A stretch of 64,000 bases of DNA from Congeria kusceri (GCA_027627225.1 CM051029.1:75618578-75682577), one strand, 5' to 3'; positions 1-11,837 are shown, counted from the stretch's first letter. Translations and numbers: made by a program. Notes: generated from the sequence alone by a model not told the origin.

Positions 1-37
1 TTGGTGCAAGTCTGTTAAATGAACTTTTGACACAATC

Positions 38-38
38 T

Positions 39-90
<52 letters not shown>
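38..90. repeat. Compound trinucleotide microsatellite (CAT)n(CAG)n
   Basis: The sequence reads as runs of CAT followed directly by about ten CAG/GCA units. A shorter, degraded version is present at the corresponding place of copy B (about 3590-3625), so it predates the duplication. There is no supporting open frame, so it is not a polyglutamine tract. Confidence 0.9.
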
Positions 91-349
91 TAATACAGGT
101 ATATGGAGAGCATTTAGATGATCAGCATTAGTTAAAGTTTTAGCTTGTTTTAGTGAAAGTAAATTTAACTTAGAAATGTATTTACCAAACAAGATCATGC
201 AATGAAGAATGATCTTTGTTTTTCAAAATAGAAAGCAACGAAATGTGCCATAAGGGCGAATATTACTGTTGTAAACATTTTGTAGTGGAACTTTATTTAA
301 AACATTAATAACATCCATGAACTAATAAGATGAACGGAGGGATTCAAGC

Positions 350-1220
350 AGTGTCCGAGCTAGTTTTGTGAGATCACGTGATCAAAAACGGCCAAAGATT
401 TTATGTTTTGTTGTAGATAAAATGAATGCTAATTTTAATATCCCTGCTAGTTTTGTCAATTTACTCATTAAATGATTTCTGTATAGATGTTAACGGAATG
501 AAAACGTATTTAAATGTCCGCGCTATTTAGTTTTGTTGAGAAGAGGTACTCACAAATGGTCAGGGATTTAGTGATTTCTAGCAGAGAATTAATGCTAATT
601 TTAAAAGTCCGATCTAGTTTTGTTGTGAACAGGTGATCAAAAATGGCAAGTGATTTAATTTTTTCTTGTATGACGTATTATAATAAAAGGAATACGGATT
701 TTATTAGTCTAAGCTTGTTTTGTCAGTTACAAGTGTTAGAATGAACGCTAATTTTAATTATCCGAGTTAGTTTTGTCGATTAAACGTGATCAATATTATT
801 CAAGGATTTCATGATTTCTGGTAGACATTATAATTGAATGATTTATAATTGTAATTGTCCGAGCTAGTTTTGTCGATTATGCGTGATCCAAACGTGTCAG
901 GGCTTGAATGATTTATAGTAAATATTATAATAGAATGAATGATAATCTTAATTCTCCGGGCTAGTTTTTTCTTTACACGTGATAAACAATGGCCAGGGAA
1001 TTAATGATGTCTATATACAAGATATTAATAGAATTAATCAAGCTTATAGTGTCAAAGGTAGTTTTGCTGATTGTACGTGATCACAAAGGCCAGGGATTTA
1101 ATTTGTTATATAGATATGTATTTAATGAATGCTGATTTAATATCTCCCAGCTAGTCTTGTTCAATTATACGTGATTAAAAGTGGCAAGGGATTTACTGTT
1201 TTTATATATATTACATTCAA
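350..1220. repeat. Minisatellite, ~95 bp unit, about 9 copies
   Basis: A core resembling 'gagctagttttgtcgattac' followed by 'cgtgatcaaaaatggccagg' and 'gatttaatgatttctagtag' recurs near 357, 447, 611, 765, 859, 959, 1056 and 1149. Spacings cluster around 90-100 bp. Several units carry the palindromic hexamer CACGTG or a one-base variant of it. The homologous arrays in copy B are 3920-4428 and 8272-8680. Confidence 0.8.
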
Positions 1221-1869
1221 AAATGACTGAAATTTACATACGTTTAATTGCAACGCTTTCGCTCACTGCCAACTATTATAACGCGTGATTGCTGTTACTT
1301 CCGCACACTTGCAGACTTAAACTGTCCGTACTATATGATCCTTGAAACTAATATCGTGTAAGGAAAAAAAGCTTAATTTATATAGACACATCAACCGTAG
1401 AATAATATGATTTACATTATTCTGCTATCGAACATATTGAAAATATCAATTATTTTCATATTTCTTTATAATAATTATTGATAGAGATTACACTATTTGA
1501 GGACTCAAACCTATAAAAAGACACCATGCATATATGAACTGTAATCTATTAAATACCAAGTATGCTAGGCACGATTATAAGTAGCAAGTTTTTTTAAAAA
1601 TATAAAGTATAATAAATTTAAATGGATGCATATTTTAAATACCCGGAATATTATTTAGCGAATGACTACAGTACTTGTGAACCCTCAGATGACAACCCAG
1701 TTCATTGAATAGGACCGAAAGAGTTGGAAAGGGTTTGTGCAGAGTTGTTGCTTTTTCCCACTTCTGCTGCGCAAAATATTTACCGTATGTTCAATCATAT
1801 TTCATTACACTATTTTGTAATTTATCGGATCCGTGGTCTTAAACGACCTAGCTTTATATGTCAGGTTTG

Positions 1870-2196
1870 AGACCCGCTAACCCTAGATCCTGCTACATGC
1901 TACTACACTCGTCTTTCGCCTAAAACGTTAAGGCGGGGGGGGGGAGGGGGGGGGGATAGGGCAGTGTTCTAGTTCATAGTATTTTCTTGTTGTGGTAAAT
2001 TTCTAACTTAACGTTTTCAATTAAAAGTAAGAGCGTTGAAATTTCCATCTGAATTAACTATATCCCGGTCTATGACATTTTATATAGAATTGATTACAAA
2101 ACGTATGTATCTACAAATGTTCATAATTCAGACTTGCTAACCCTAGATCCTGCTACATGCTACTACATTCGTCTTTCGAATGAAACTTTAACCCGG

Positions 2197-2227
<31 letters not shown>

Positions 2228-2270
2228 GGCAGTGTACTAGTTCATAGTCTTTTCTTGACAGCATTTACTG
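1870..2270. repeat. Internal ~260 bp duplication with poly-G tracts
   Basis: The segment beginning 'ccctagatcctgctacatgc' occurs at about 1881 and 2138, each followed by a poly-G run (about 1934-1956; a (GT)n then ~18 G at 2196-2230) and by 'ctagttcatagt'. Copy B has only one version (9342) and no G run. The G-rich strand has four or more clustered G tracts, so G-quadruplex formation is possible. Confidence 0.75.
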
Positions 2271-2530
2271 TTTTTTTTTATAAAGAATTGATTACAAATG
2301 TATGTATCTACAAATAATGAATCAGATATGTTTAGGTGGTATAACAACTAACCGATAAGCCAGATATGATGCCTACACCATTTAGCGTTGTCTAAATATT
2401 ACAATCTTTCGGAATCATATTATGAAGTCACTGTTTTCAACACAATCAAACAGCGCAAATTCAAACAAAATTAGTGCGTTTGATAAAAAAAAAATTAATC
2501 ATCGTATTCATTTGGTAGTTTGAATAAAAA

Positions 2531-3130
2531 ATAATGAATAGACAATATACTGCCACACATAAATGCGAACTATGTTACTAATTGTTAAAGTCTACCTTAT
2601 TATTGTATCGAATACTGAATACACAGATTGACTTCTATTCCTCTAATATCAATATATTACAAGTGTGTTGGTTAAGTATCGGCCATTATCAGCCCGTGCC
2701 TGACCCTATAGTTGTTACATGTATAACGTAGTGAATGCGGCAGATACGAACCCGACCAATATTTTCAAACTCAGTACAAAAACATAAATATTATGGTTTC
2801 TAATAAAATTTGGATACCGCAATTCTAATTTCATGTTTTTGTTTCTTTCTTTAAAATTATTATATTGGAAAATAATTTATATTAATATTATCTGAATGAA
2901 TTATTTACTTTTTCTAACAATTAATCCCACTATTTATAATTAGATATGCACACATATCCTTTTTGCCAAAAGAATCACATTTTAGCATAATCATGTGGAA
3001 CAATCTGCTTATGGATTTAAGAAAATTATAGACAATCATTCAAAAGTGCATATACAATAATTGCTTAAAAATGTCAAATAGACGTAACACTTGTTATAGA
3101 TCTATATTAAAATCGATTTAATTATTATTA
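2531..3130. other. AT-rich DNA without recognised features
   Basis: I see no open frame above about 60 codons, no repeat match to the rest of the window, and no RNA gene. It lies between duplication copy A and a low-complexity stretch. Confidence 0.6.
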
Positions 3131-3254
3131 TTATGTTATTATATTTTATTATTATGAATATGTATCAAGGCCATATGAAAATAAGATATGTTTTTGTCAT
3201 GACAAATATGGTGTCTTATATGTCATCTTCGTTGAATAAAAGTATGATTAATAT

Positions 3255-3535
3255 TATACGGTTCTTCTTCTTCTTCTTCTTCATGTTTTTCTTCTTCTTC
3301 TTCTTATTATTATTGTTGTTGCTGTTGTTGTTGTTATAAATTAAAAAAATATTACATTTATTAGTATTAATATTTTATTATTATTATTATTATTATTATT
3401 ACAATAAAAAAAATAAAAATAATAATAATACTAATAATAATAATGATAATAGTAATTTAAAAAATATTAAATATTATTATTATTATTATATAATAAAATT
3501 ATTATTATTATTATTATTATTAATTACAATAAATA
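3255..3535. repeat. Low-complexity TTC/TTA/TTG and ATT trinucleotide tracts
   Basis: Runs of TTC (3263-3303), then TTA and TTG (to 3338), then ATT/AAT tracts at 3376-3405, 3415-3450 and 3473-3525. The 68-codon open frame at 3133-3339 is a translation of these repeats (Phe and Leu runs) and is not a gene. Confidence 0.9.
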
Positions 3536-3584
3536 CAAACAAATGTATTACTTTGAAAATGCCAAACGCATTCTAACGCAATTT

Positions 3585-4428
3585 TATTCATCTACATCAA
3601 CATCATCAGCAGCAGCAGCAACAACACATGTTTAAGGAGATCATTAGATTAGCAGAATTAGTTGTAGTAGCGGTGGTTGAAGTGATTATTAGAAGAACTA
3701 TTGTAGTTTTGTTGAACGTAAATTAACGTAGACGACATGTATTTACAGCAAGATAATATAATAAAGAATAATCTTGTTTGGAAAATTGGAAGGCAGTGAA
3801 ATGTGCCTTAAGGGCGAACAATACCGTATGAAACTAAACATTGTTGTAGCAGAGATATATTTAAAATGTCTTTAACAGCCATGAACCAAAAGGCTGAATA
3901 GGAGGGATCCAAGCAGTGTCCGAGCTAGTTTTGTCGAGGTCAGGTGATCAAAAACGGCTATCGATTTAATGTTTTGGTGTAGATAAAATGAATGCTAATT
4001 TTAATATCCGTGCTGCTAGTAGTTTAGTCGATTGTACACGTGATTTTAATTGGTCGGGCATTTCATGTATATAGACGTGTATGGAATGAAATCTTATTTT
4101 CAATGTTCGCGCTATTTAGTTTTGTTGAGAACAGGTGGTCACAAATGGTCAGGATTTAGTGATTTCTAGCAGTACTGTATATATTATAATCGAAGGAATG
4201 TTAATTTGATCTGCCCGAGCCAGTTCTGTTATGAGGAGGTGATCACAAATGACATGGTATTTAATGATTTGTAGCATATATTATATTAAAATGAATACTA
4301 ATTTTATAAAAAAGCTAGTTTTTTCAGCCACAAGTGATAAAATATAATATTATTGATATTATAATAGAATGGACGCTTATTTTTATTATCCGAGTTAGTT
4401 TTGTCGATTAAACGTTTCAAAATTATTC
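3585..4428. repeat. Copy B of the duplication, left half
   Basis: This matches copy A from about 38 to 785: the CAT/CAG run, the 'gtgccttaagggcgaa' stretch (3803 versus 248) and the minisatellite. It stops abruptly at 4428 inside a minisatellite unit. The missing remainder resumes at 8272, so the two halves were contiguous before the LINE inserted. Confidence 0.8.
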
Positions 4429-4825
4429 TCTTTTTTATTTTTATTTGTATTGCCTTTAAGCGTTACAACACTCCTAACATGATATAATGAATACAACACA
4501 CGATGTAGACAATCAGATAACATACATTTTGTTAACAAACCAACAATGATAGAAGCTTTATGGTTTAATAAACGGTTACTGAAGTCAAATTTATAAAACA
4601 ATACTTCTTAGTTTTTGAAATTATGTAAATTAACATTATTATGTAGTCAATCAGTTAATAAATACATGTTGTAAACCAATAAACAACTAAAGTTTTACGT
4701 TATATAACATGTTAATAAAATAATATTCATAAAAATATCCATGTTTCATGTCTTTTCTGTAAATACATCATATATGACGCTACAATTGTAACAGTGTCTC
4801 ATATATTAATTTGTTAGCAAAAAAT

Positions 4826-5110
4826 ATGTTTGTTTGTTTGGATTTTTCTCCGTATTCAACAGTATTTCAGTCGGCGGTCAGTTAACCTACTCACACTTTT
4901 CCTGGGTAAGCTGGTTTACCAGTACTGAGTGCACATACTTATGCCAGTAACTGACAACTACCCTACTTGAATCAGACGTAGGGGGAGAATGGCCGTAGAA
5001 ATAATTTCATGACCAATCCCCACACAAGTTTTGTGGCCGAGCCGGGAATCGAAACAGCGATCCTCGGATTTGTAGTCCAGCGCTCTACCAACTGAGCAAG
5101 CCGGCCCGAC
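4826..5110 (-). mobile_element. tRNA-headed SINE nested in the LINE
   Basis: The minus strand begins with a tRNA-like head: an A box containing 'GCTCAGTTGGTAGAGCG' and a B box containing 'GTTTCGATTCCCGG'. A ~190 bp unrelated body follows, ending in a (CAAA)n tail (4828-4841 on the plus strand). A plausible imperfect target duplication resembling 'ATATTTTNTTTGCT' flanks it. The head does not fold into a good cloverleaf (poor anticodon stem), so this is a SINE and not a tRNA gene. It lies inside the LINE and truncates its last open frame, so it inserted later. Metazoan SINE families of this form are common in bivalves. Confidence 0.8.
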
Positions 5111-5822
5111 AGCAAACAAAATATATGTATTTTGGTAGATTTAACATTTCCTTCTTATTCCTTGTTTGCATTAATTGGTTTAATTTATTTAACGTGGGCC
5201 ATCGACAGTAATATGATTTGAAATATTTGCGTCTCAGATCACCGTATAAAAGGCAAGTAAAAAGAACAAGATATTCGTTTTCGATTTGTCGAAAGTTACA
5301 AAGCTGACAAATTCGATTATCACGAGTTATATTTGTATATCGACCGCGTTCAAGCTCTAAAGTATGTGAAGATACAGATACTCTGAATCGTGCAAACGCA
5401 ATTATAAATTTTATTTCTTGAAAAGTATTTAAAAAGGGTTCAAAGTGAAATTCGTTGTTAAAACGAGCATATGTTTCTAATCTGGATGAAATGTTAATTG
5501 AATTGTACCAACTCTGTTTGTGATTGTCAGTGAGTCGCTGTTTTATTAAGTTGAAAGCATATATTTCGTTATTTGATTCCGAACGATTTGTCTGATCTAC
5601 CTTTATATATGAGAGCCGCCCCAATTGATCTTACACGCAATTTAAATGATGCGCCCAGTTTTGGTTGTTAAAGGTATTATTATTTTCTGCATCATTATAC
5701 AACATAACATATGCCTGCTTTATGAGGCTGTCATCAATTGATTTATTAATTTGAAACCAATATTTAACTATTCGTAATTTTCTTATTAATGATAATAGAA
5801 GTCTGTCTAATTCTCCATACAT
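5085..5822 (-). pseudogene. LINE ORF2 C-terminal Cys-rich domain
   Basis: Two adjacent minus-strand frames (5631-5822 and 5085-5624) cover the post-RT region. They contain 'YGELDRLLLSLIRKLRIVKYW', then 'ELERGRYTNI', then the zinc-knuckle-like block 'CQLCNFRQIENEYLVLFTC', then 'YGDLRRKYF'. In relatives in this window (33.2 kb) the histidine of the knuckle is present ('EPQYHFICLC'); here it is leucine. The last eight residues of the frame are read from the SINE that interrupts it, so the native C-terminus is lost. Normal role: binding template RNA during retrotransposition. Confidence 0.75.
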
Positions 5823-5829
5823 TCATTAA

Positions 5830-7390
5830 CTGATTTACGCATAATAATTTACGAAGAAATTTTTAATGAATGGTTTCTATATATGTCTTTCCCAGGACAG
5901 AATCCCCACACGTCTGAGGAATAGTTAAGTATGGGTGACACGAGTTTGTCAAATACATTTATTTTTTCCTGGGTTTCAAAGGAGTATTGATTGCAAATTG
6001 AAAATAATATATGCATACCTTTGGTTGCATATTGAGCTATCGATTTTTGAGTTCGGTATCAGTTACCGTTCTTCAATAAATGGACGTCTAAGTATTTAAA
6101 CGACTCGATGGTTTCTAGATCTTTATTATAGGATTTAAATGTTCGCTGAGCTCGTTCGAATATCAATATTTTTGTTTTATTTGTGTTAATTTTTAAGCTC
6201 CATTGGTTACAGTAATGTTCCATATCGTTTAACATTGACTGGAGTGAATTCGGTTATGTGAAGAATAAAACTTGATAATAGGCGAATAACATAAAGAAGA
6301 AGTTAGTCTCATTGATATAAACAATTCCTTCGGTGTTCCAATTAATGTGTTTCATTATATCGTTGACAAAAATCATGAACAGTGGACTTGAACACGGGTC
6401 TCCTTGTTTGACTCCTATTGATGAGTATATGAAATCTGACGTTTATTATTGTATATTAAAGCTGATTTGACAGAAGAGTACATTGCCTGGACAGCTTTCG
6501 CCATTTTTGTTTTTATTTTCTCAGCTTTAAGCGTTGTCCAATATCGATTAATTTTATTGAAACATTTTTCGTGAACAATAACTGCAGCATATAATTTTTT
6601 GACCTGAATTTAGATTTGTGTTGACAATAGTATCAAGTACACAGATGCAATCAATGGTACTTTTACCTTTTTGGTAGCCAAATGGGTATTTCGATATTTT
6701 ATTGTACTTTTCTGACCACTTTCATGTTCAGCAATATCTGAGAATAATGTTTTGAGAGAATACTATTTAGCGTTATACCTCCTTAAAAATGGGAACAACA
6801 TACACTATTCCACACGATTCTGGATATACTGAATTATCAAACAACGAGCTAATATCACTCTCAGGTGTGATTTAATTGTTTTATATGCCGTTTTAACAAT
6901 TTATGCGGGTATTTCATCATGTCCGCTAGACTGTTATTATTTTGTTTAAAAACTGCTATTTTTATTTCATTGTCGGTTATGAATGAATCGAGTTCCTCTG
7001 AAATCGATGCACAATTAAATTTTGTATCACATTCTTCGGTCGCGCCCGATGCCTCGCCGCAAAGCGAATTAAAATAATCGATAATTTGTGAATGGAATTA
7101 TTTTTAGATGTGTCATGTATATTATTATAACATTTTAAATTAATTTCGAAAACTGTCTAGGCTTTTTACTAGCGATTTTTTTCCAGACGATGCGCTTCGT
7201 GAATTTTGTATTAATTTTCCCTAGTTCTACCTACGAACTTTATTATTATTAGTTCTGCTTTTAACAAAATGTAACCTTGTAAAAGTATTGCTTGTTTTAT
7301 TAAATTTTCGTTGGCATTTTTAAAGTTCAATTTTGCCTCTCTCGCTAGTATTATCAAACCACAATGGTTTATTTGATTTGCGCGCATTTT
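5830..7390 (-). pseudogene. LINE reverse transcriptase region (degenerate; FAYY in place of ADD motif)
   Basis: No long frame survives, but the minus strand at about 6290-6420 reads 'GVKQGDPCSSPLFMIFVNDI', the conserved RT block with QGDP. It is followed about 20 codons later by 'LFAYYQVLF' (6271-6289 on the plus strand). The family motif there is F/Y-A-D-D, so both catalytic aspartates are tyrosine codons (each explained by one G-to-T change in the first base). Other frames around it carry stops. The RT lies between the endonuclease and the C-terminal domain, as expected. Confidence 0.7.
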
Positions 7391-7391
7391 G

Positions 7392-8283
7392 CTATTTTGT
7401 TCGTTTTACTCTTTTCCCATATATCTTGGTGTTACATGTGTGAAGAGTATTCGTTAGAATCTGAATTTTCTTTTCGAACAGAGTATCTGGGTAATGAATA
7501 TCGTTAAGTGTGTTCGCATTACTTTCTAAACAAGCTCGAATGTTTTGTTCGAATACTATTTTCGTTACTACGTTATCGCTTGTATTCTGTACATTAATTT
7601 TGTGTATTCTGCCCGCTTTTGTGACACTGATGCACAGTCCTGCGTGATCGGAAAATTTCGACCAATCAAGCACCTCAAAATTACGAATGTATTTACAGTT
7701 ATGTGATTGTAGTAATAAATAGTCGGTGACACTTTGCCCTCGTTGAACACTCAATAGAAAGTTTCACGCTTTGTCGCCGGGCAAACTACCGTTAGCGATG
7801 ATGCTATTGGTCGTACGCACAATGATACTAGTTTTCGACCGCTGCTGTCAATTACGTGATCTTGATTACATATTTTTTTGTAAACAAACATGTGTATTCG
7901 AAGTACAGTATGTTTAATTATAAAAGAAAAATGTTTGTCATATTCTATTGTATCAAACAGATGGCCTGTTTTAGCGTTAAAATCTCCAATTATATATGCT
8001 TGACCAAGTATTAATATTTTTCTACGCACCATTTTCAACTTCTTCGAAAAAATCAACATTTGTCCATAGAGTACATTTATCCTACTAGTGGAATATAACA
8101 AAAACATAAAAATACAGTTTCATTGAAATTAAAAAGTGATGCATCTAGTTTGATACAAGCAATGCCATATTTGTTTGTCACTACTAAAGAAATGTATTGT
8201 TTAATGTTATTTTTAATATAAATAGATATACCTCCAGCATAACGTCCTTTTCTTATTTCTTGCTTATTATTCAGGGATTTCAT
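7392..8283 (-). pseudogene. LINE endonuclease domain (broken, N-terminus missing)
   Basis: Three overlapping minus-strand frames (8077-8283, 7751-8107, 7392-7754) together read as an AP-endonuclease-like domain. The blocks in order are: 'GGISIYIKN' with a following 'FCYIP'; 'IIGDFNAKTGH', the Asn/Asp metal-binding block; 'SSGRKLVSLC'; and 'SVTDYLL' followed by 'FSDHAGL', the Ser-Asp-His catalytic block typical of these enzymes. Normally this is one frame of ~230 residues; here it begins part-way in and shifts frame at least twice. The first few residues of the rightmost frame come from the flanking minisatellite, marking the truncation point. It would have nicked target DNA. It is non-functional as it stands. 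Confidence 0.8.
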
Positions 8284-9620
8284 GATTTCTGGTAGTTATT
8301 ATTATTGAATGATTTATAATTTTAATTGTCCGAGCTAGTTTTGTCGATTACACATGATCCAAAATTGTCAGGGATTGAATGATTTATAGTAAATATTACA
8401 ACAGAGTGAATGACAATCTTAATTTCCGGGCTAGTTTTGTCTTTACACGTGATAAACAATGGCCAGGGATTTAATGATTTCTATATACTAGATATTACTA
8501 GGCTTAATCATGCTTATAATGTGCGAGCTTGTTTTGCGGATTGTACGCGATCAAAAGGGCCAGGGATTTAATTTTGTAATATAGATATTAATTTAATGAA
8601 TGCAGATTTAATATCTTTCATTTAGTTTTGTTCAATTATACGTGATTAAAAATGGCCAGGGATTTACTGTTTTTATAAATATATTACATTAAAAAATGAA
8701 AGAAATTTTCGTACGTTTAATTGCAACGGTTTCGTTCATTGCCAACTATTGTAACGCGTAATTGCTGTTACTTCCGCACACTTGAAGACCTAAACAGTCC
8801 GTACTATATGATCCTTGAAACTAATATCGTGTTAGGAAAAAAAACTTAATTTATATATACACATGAACAGTAGGATAATATGATTTACATTATTCTGCTA
8901 TCGAACATATTGAAAATATCAATTATTGTCATATTTCTTTATGATAATTATTGACACTATTGGAGGGCTCAAACCTAAAAAAAGACACCATGTATATATT
9001 AATTGTAATCTATAGAATATCAAGTATGCTAGGCACGATTATAAGTGCCAAGTTTTTTTAAATATAAATTATAATACATTTTAATGGATGTTTATTTTAA
9101 ATACCCGGAATATTTTTTATCGAATGACTACACTACTTGTGAACCCTCAGATGACAACCCAGTTTATTGAATAGGACCGAAAGAGTTGGAAAGGGTTTGT
9201 GCAGTGTTGTTGCTTTTTCCCACTTCTGCTGCGCAAAATATTTACCGTATGTTCAATCATATTTCATTACACTATTTTGTAATTTATCGGATCCGTGGTC
9301 TCAAACCAACTAGCTTTATATGTCAGGGTTGAGACCCGCTGACCCTAGATCCTGCTACATGCTAACATGCTACTACACTCGTCTTTCGAATGAATAGTCT
9401 TTTCTTGGCAACATTTAATGTTTTTCTTTAATAAAGAATTGATTATAAATGTATATGTATCTACGAATAAGTAATCATATACACCATTTAATGTTGTCTA
9501 AATATTACAATCTTTCGAAATCATATTATGAAGTCACTGTTTTCAACACAAACAAACAGCGTAAATCCAAACAAAATGATTATGTTTGATAAAGATAAAA
9601 ATGAATCACTGTATTCGTTT
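8272..9620. repeat. Copy B of the duplication, right half
   Basis: This resumes the copy A sequence at about 800 and follows it to about 2500: minisatellite units to 8680, then the stretch containing 'cccacttctgctgcgcaaaa' (9217, also 1758), then 'ccctagatcctgctacatgc' (9342). It lacks the internal duplication and poly-G runs of copy A. Confidence 0.8.
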
Positions 9621-10139
9621 GGTATGTGAACTTTGAATAAACATACAAAACACTGTATAAATATATTTGGTCCCAAATGGAACATGAATACACTAAATGC
9701 AGAAATTTTAAGACCAATCATGTTATATTTACACAGGACGTTCAAAAAGACGAAATTCTGACAGGAATTGCCCCTGTCAAAGATCTATAGAATTAATCAC
9801 AATCCCTATCCCAGGCTAACTGATATTGCTTTTAGTATGATAAGCTGTATATGAATGCAAATAAAAGGAATAAGAACTGATACATTCATATTGTTGATCC
9901 ATGTTGCATTTAGATATATAAAGAATCTATATAAATTGATATAAAATAAAAATTATGCATACAGAAAACAAACGACATTTACTCCGTATCATATGCAGCA
10001 ATCAAAATGCACGAAACTTCAAATACGTGCATTTCAGTGAAAACTTTCTCAAGCTACAGTACAGTTGTTTATAGTAAGCATGCGCATAGCGGTACTTTAT
10101 GTACATTTCATTCATATCGATTTTATTACTACTAATAAT
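9620..10139. other. AT-rich DNA without recognised features
   Basis: No convincing coding or repeat signal. It separates the duplication from the next LINE relic. Confidence 0.55.
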
Positions 10140-11757
10140 ATTCCAGCGCCCACGAAAGTGTCACGGTGACCAATTTTTATAATAATTCTACCCACCTGAT
10201 GAAGATGTTTTGTATTGTCAGAACATGTATTTAAATGGTGAATTAAATATTATGTATAATGCATTAAATGTACCATTTACTGATCAGGAAATTATGAAAG
10301 CCTATAAACAGATACATCCCGCGCCCACGAAAAGTGTAATGGTGACCAATTTTTATAATAATTTCACCAGCCTGGTGAAGATGTGTTGTACTTTCAGGAC
10401 ATCTATTTAAATGGTGAATGAAGTAGTATGTTCAATGAATTAAATGTACCATTTACTGATTAGGACATTATGAAAGGCTCTAAATAGATACATCAGCTAG
10501 ACCTGGTTATCTACTTAATTATTTGGTATTTAAAGTAGTATATTTTAAAATAGGGTGTGAACTTTAATTACCACGTGAATGTGGACAATTTGATGTGAGG
10601 GTTTTATTGTTCCTATACATAAAGAAAGAAAGATGGATGATGTAAAAACAACCTACCGGGGAATCACATTTTAGGAACATTTAGGAAATTGGGCTGAAAC
10701 AGAATAATGTATATATATCTATATATATATAGTCTCAGGCAGGATTCAGACAAAATATGGGAACGATTAATATTATGTTTGTATTACCAATTAAAAGCAA
10801 AAAAGAGAATGTATGATGTATCTGCTGACTTTACTGAAACGTTCGATTACCTTGTGAGAGATCATTTGGTACAAATTGTCCAAGCCAAGCGTTCGAGAAA
10901 AGATGATTAATTTCATTAAATCTATGAATGCAAATGTCAAGTGAAGTTTTAAGTGAGGTCATACATTGTAATGAAGATTTCTCGTGTTTATTTTGATTAA
11001 GACAGGTTTCATCATTATCACCCTTTTACGGTATATTCTATTAATTTGAATGACTAGAGGAATATTATATTTTAAATGGCGTTAATGCTATTAATATTGG
11101 TTTGTTGTAATTGTTTTGCTATTGTATGCAGACGACATTGTAATTACGTCTGAATCTGAGGAAGATTTAAAGAAAGGCTTTTTTTGTTTATTATAAGAAT
11201 ACTGTGATAGGTGGAAATTATTTGTGAATTTAAATAAAATGAACGTAATGCTTTTTAAAAAAAGGTGGCCAGTTAAGGAGAAATATGAACCTTTAATACA
11301 AAGGACATGCATTGGAAATTATTAAAACTTGTACAAACTTGAGAATTGTATTTATTACATGAGGATCATTTGCAAATACTTTTGAAACACTTGCAGGCCA
11401 GACTTCAAAAGCTGTTTTTAAATTAAATTCACATTTAATGTACTTTAATCTCAATACATACCAAGTAACAGTTATTTGATATACTTGGTGTACCCAATTT
11501 AAATTACGGATCAGAGGTTTGGAGTTAAATACAGTCTATAACACTAAAAGAGCTAATTTAATTGTTTGAACATAAAAAAATAGGTGTGAAATTTCCAAAC
11601 CCCAAATAATTGCGTATCTGGAAAACTTGGTAGAACTTCTCTGATTACCAAAAGAGCTTGTAAAGTGATAAGTTACTGGTTAAAGGTTGTTCAGTTAGAT
11701 GTGCATGAGTATTTTAAGTGTATTTATTTACATATGTGTAACAATTGTATGAGTATT
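10140..11757 (+). mobile_element. Decayed LINE, reverse transcriptase region
   Basis: Plus-strand translations in changing frames read through an RT of the same type as the 4.4-8.3 kb LINE: 'ALNVPFTDQEIMKAYKQIHP' (before RT), 'KKRMYDVSADFTETFDYL' (RT block A with D and F), 'LLYADDIVITSESEEDLKKGF' with the catalytic YADD at 11125-11136, then 'YCDRWKLFVNLNKMNVMLF', then 'ITKRACKVISYWLKVVQ' near 11640. Many stops and frameshifts make it a relic. It has neither endonuclease nor the C-terminal zinc knuckle; its right end coincides with the inverted repeat at 11758, suggesting later disruption. Confidence 0.75.
10145..10490 (+). repeat. ~175 bp tandem duplication inside the LINE relic
   Basis: 'gcgcccacgaaa' followed by 'ggtgaccaatttttataata' occurs at about 10148 and 10321. 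Each copy continues through 'aaatgtaccatttactgat'. The duplicated piece encodes the segment just upstream of the RT. A third, shorter echo of the same sequence ('tttttataataatt' then 'gtgtgttgtact') sits near 13856-13900. Confidence 0.75.
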
Positions 11758-11837
11758 CAAGGAAAACAATGATGCAAAGCATCATAGTGCGCCGTACAAA
11801 AGCAAACGTAAAGAGTAAAGAGAAATGAAAACAATGT

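Larger units (their letters stand above)
1..2530. repeat. Copy A of a ~2.3 kb tandem segmental duplication
   Basis: This block is repeated downstream as 3585-4428 plus 8272-9620 in the same order and orientation. Shared landmarks are the CAT/CAG trinucleotide run near the left end, the ~95 bp minisatellite, the stretch around 1320-1700, the 'ccctagatcctgctacatgc' stretch near 1881 and 9342, and the tail around 2400-2500 versus 9480-9600. Copy A also has an internal ~260 bp duplication (1870-2270) that copy B lacks. No open frame of note lies inside. The right edge of homology is approximate. Confidence 0.8.
4429..8272 (-). mobile_element. 5'-truncated APE-type LINE (non-LTR retrotransposon)
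   Basis: This 3.84 kb insertion splits copy B. ATTATTC occurs at both edges (4422-4428 and 8266-8272) and once at the matching site of copy A (about 794-800), which is what a 7-bp target-site duplication predicts. Read on the minus strand it starts within the endonuclease, continues through reverse transcriptase and a C-terminal Cys-rich region, and ends in an A-rich tail seen as T-rich sequence at 4429-4450. Loss of the 5' end is usual for target-primed reverse transcription. Reading frames are broken in several places, so it is inactive. I cannot assign a clade. Confidence 0.85.

Noticed and set aside
3133..3339. 68-codon open frame rich in Phe and Leu
   Set aside because: It is a translation of TTC/TTA/TTG microsatellites with no domain and no context.
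5030..5110. tRNA gene on the minus strand
   Set aside because: A and B boxes are present, but the anticodon stem is poor and a SINE body with a (CAAA)n tail follows.
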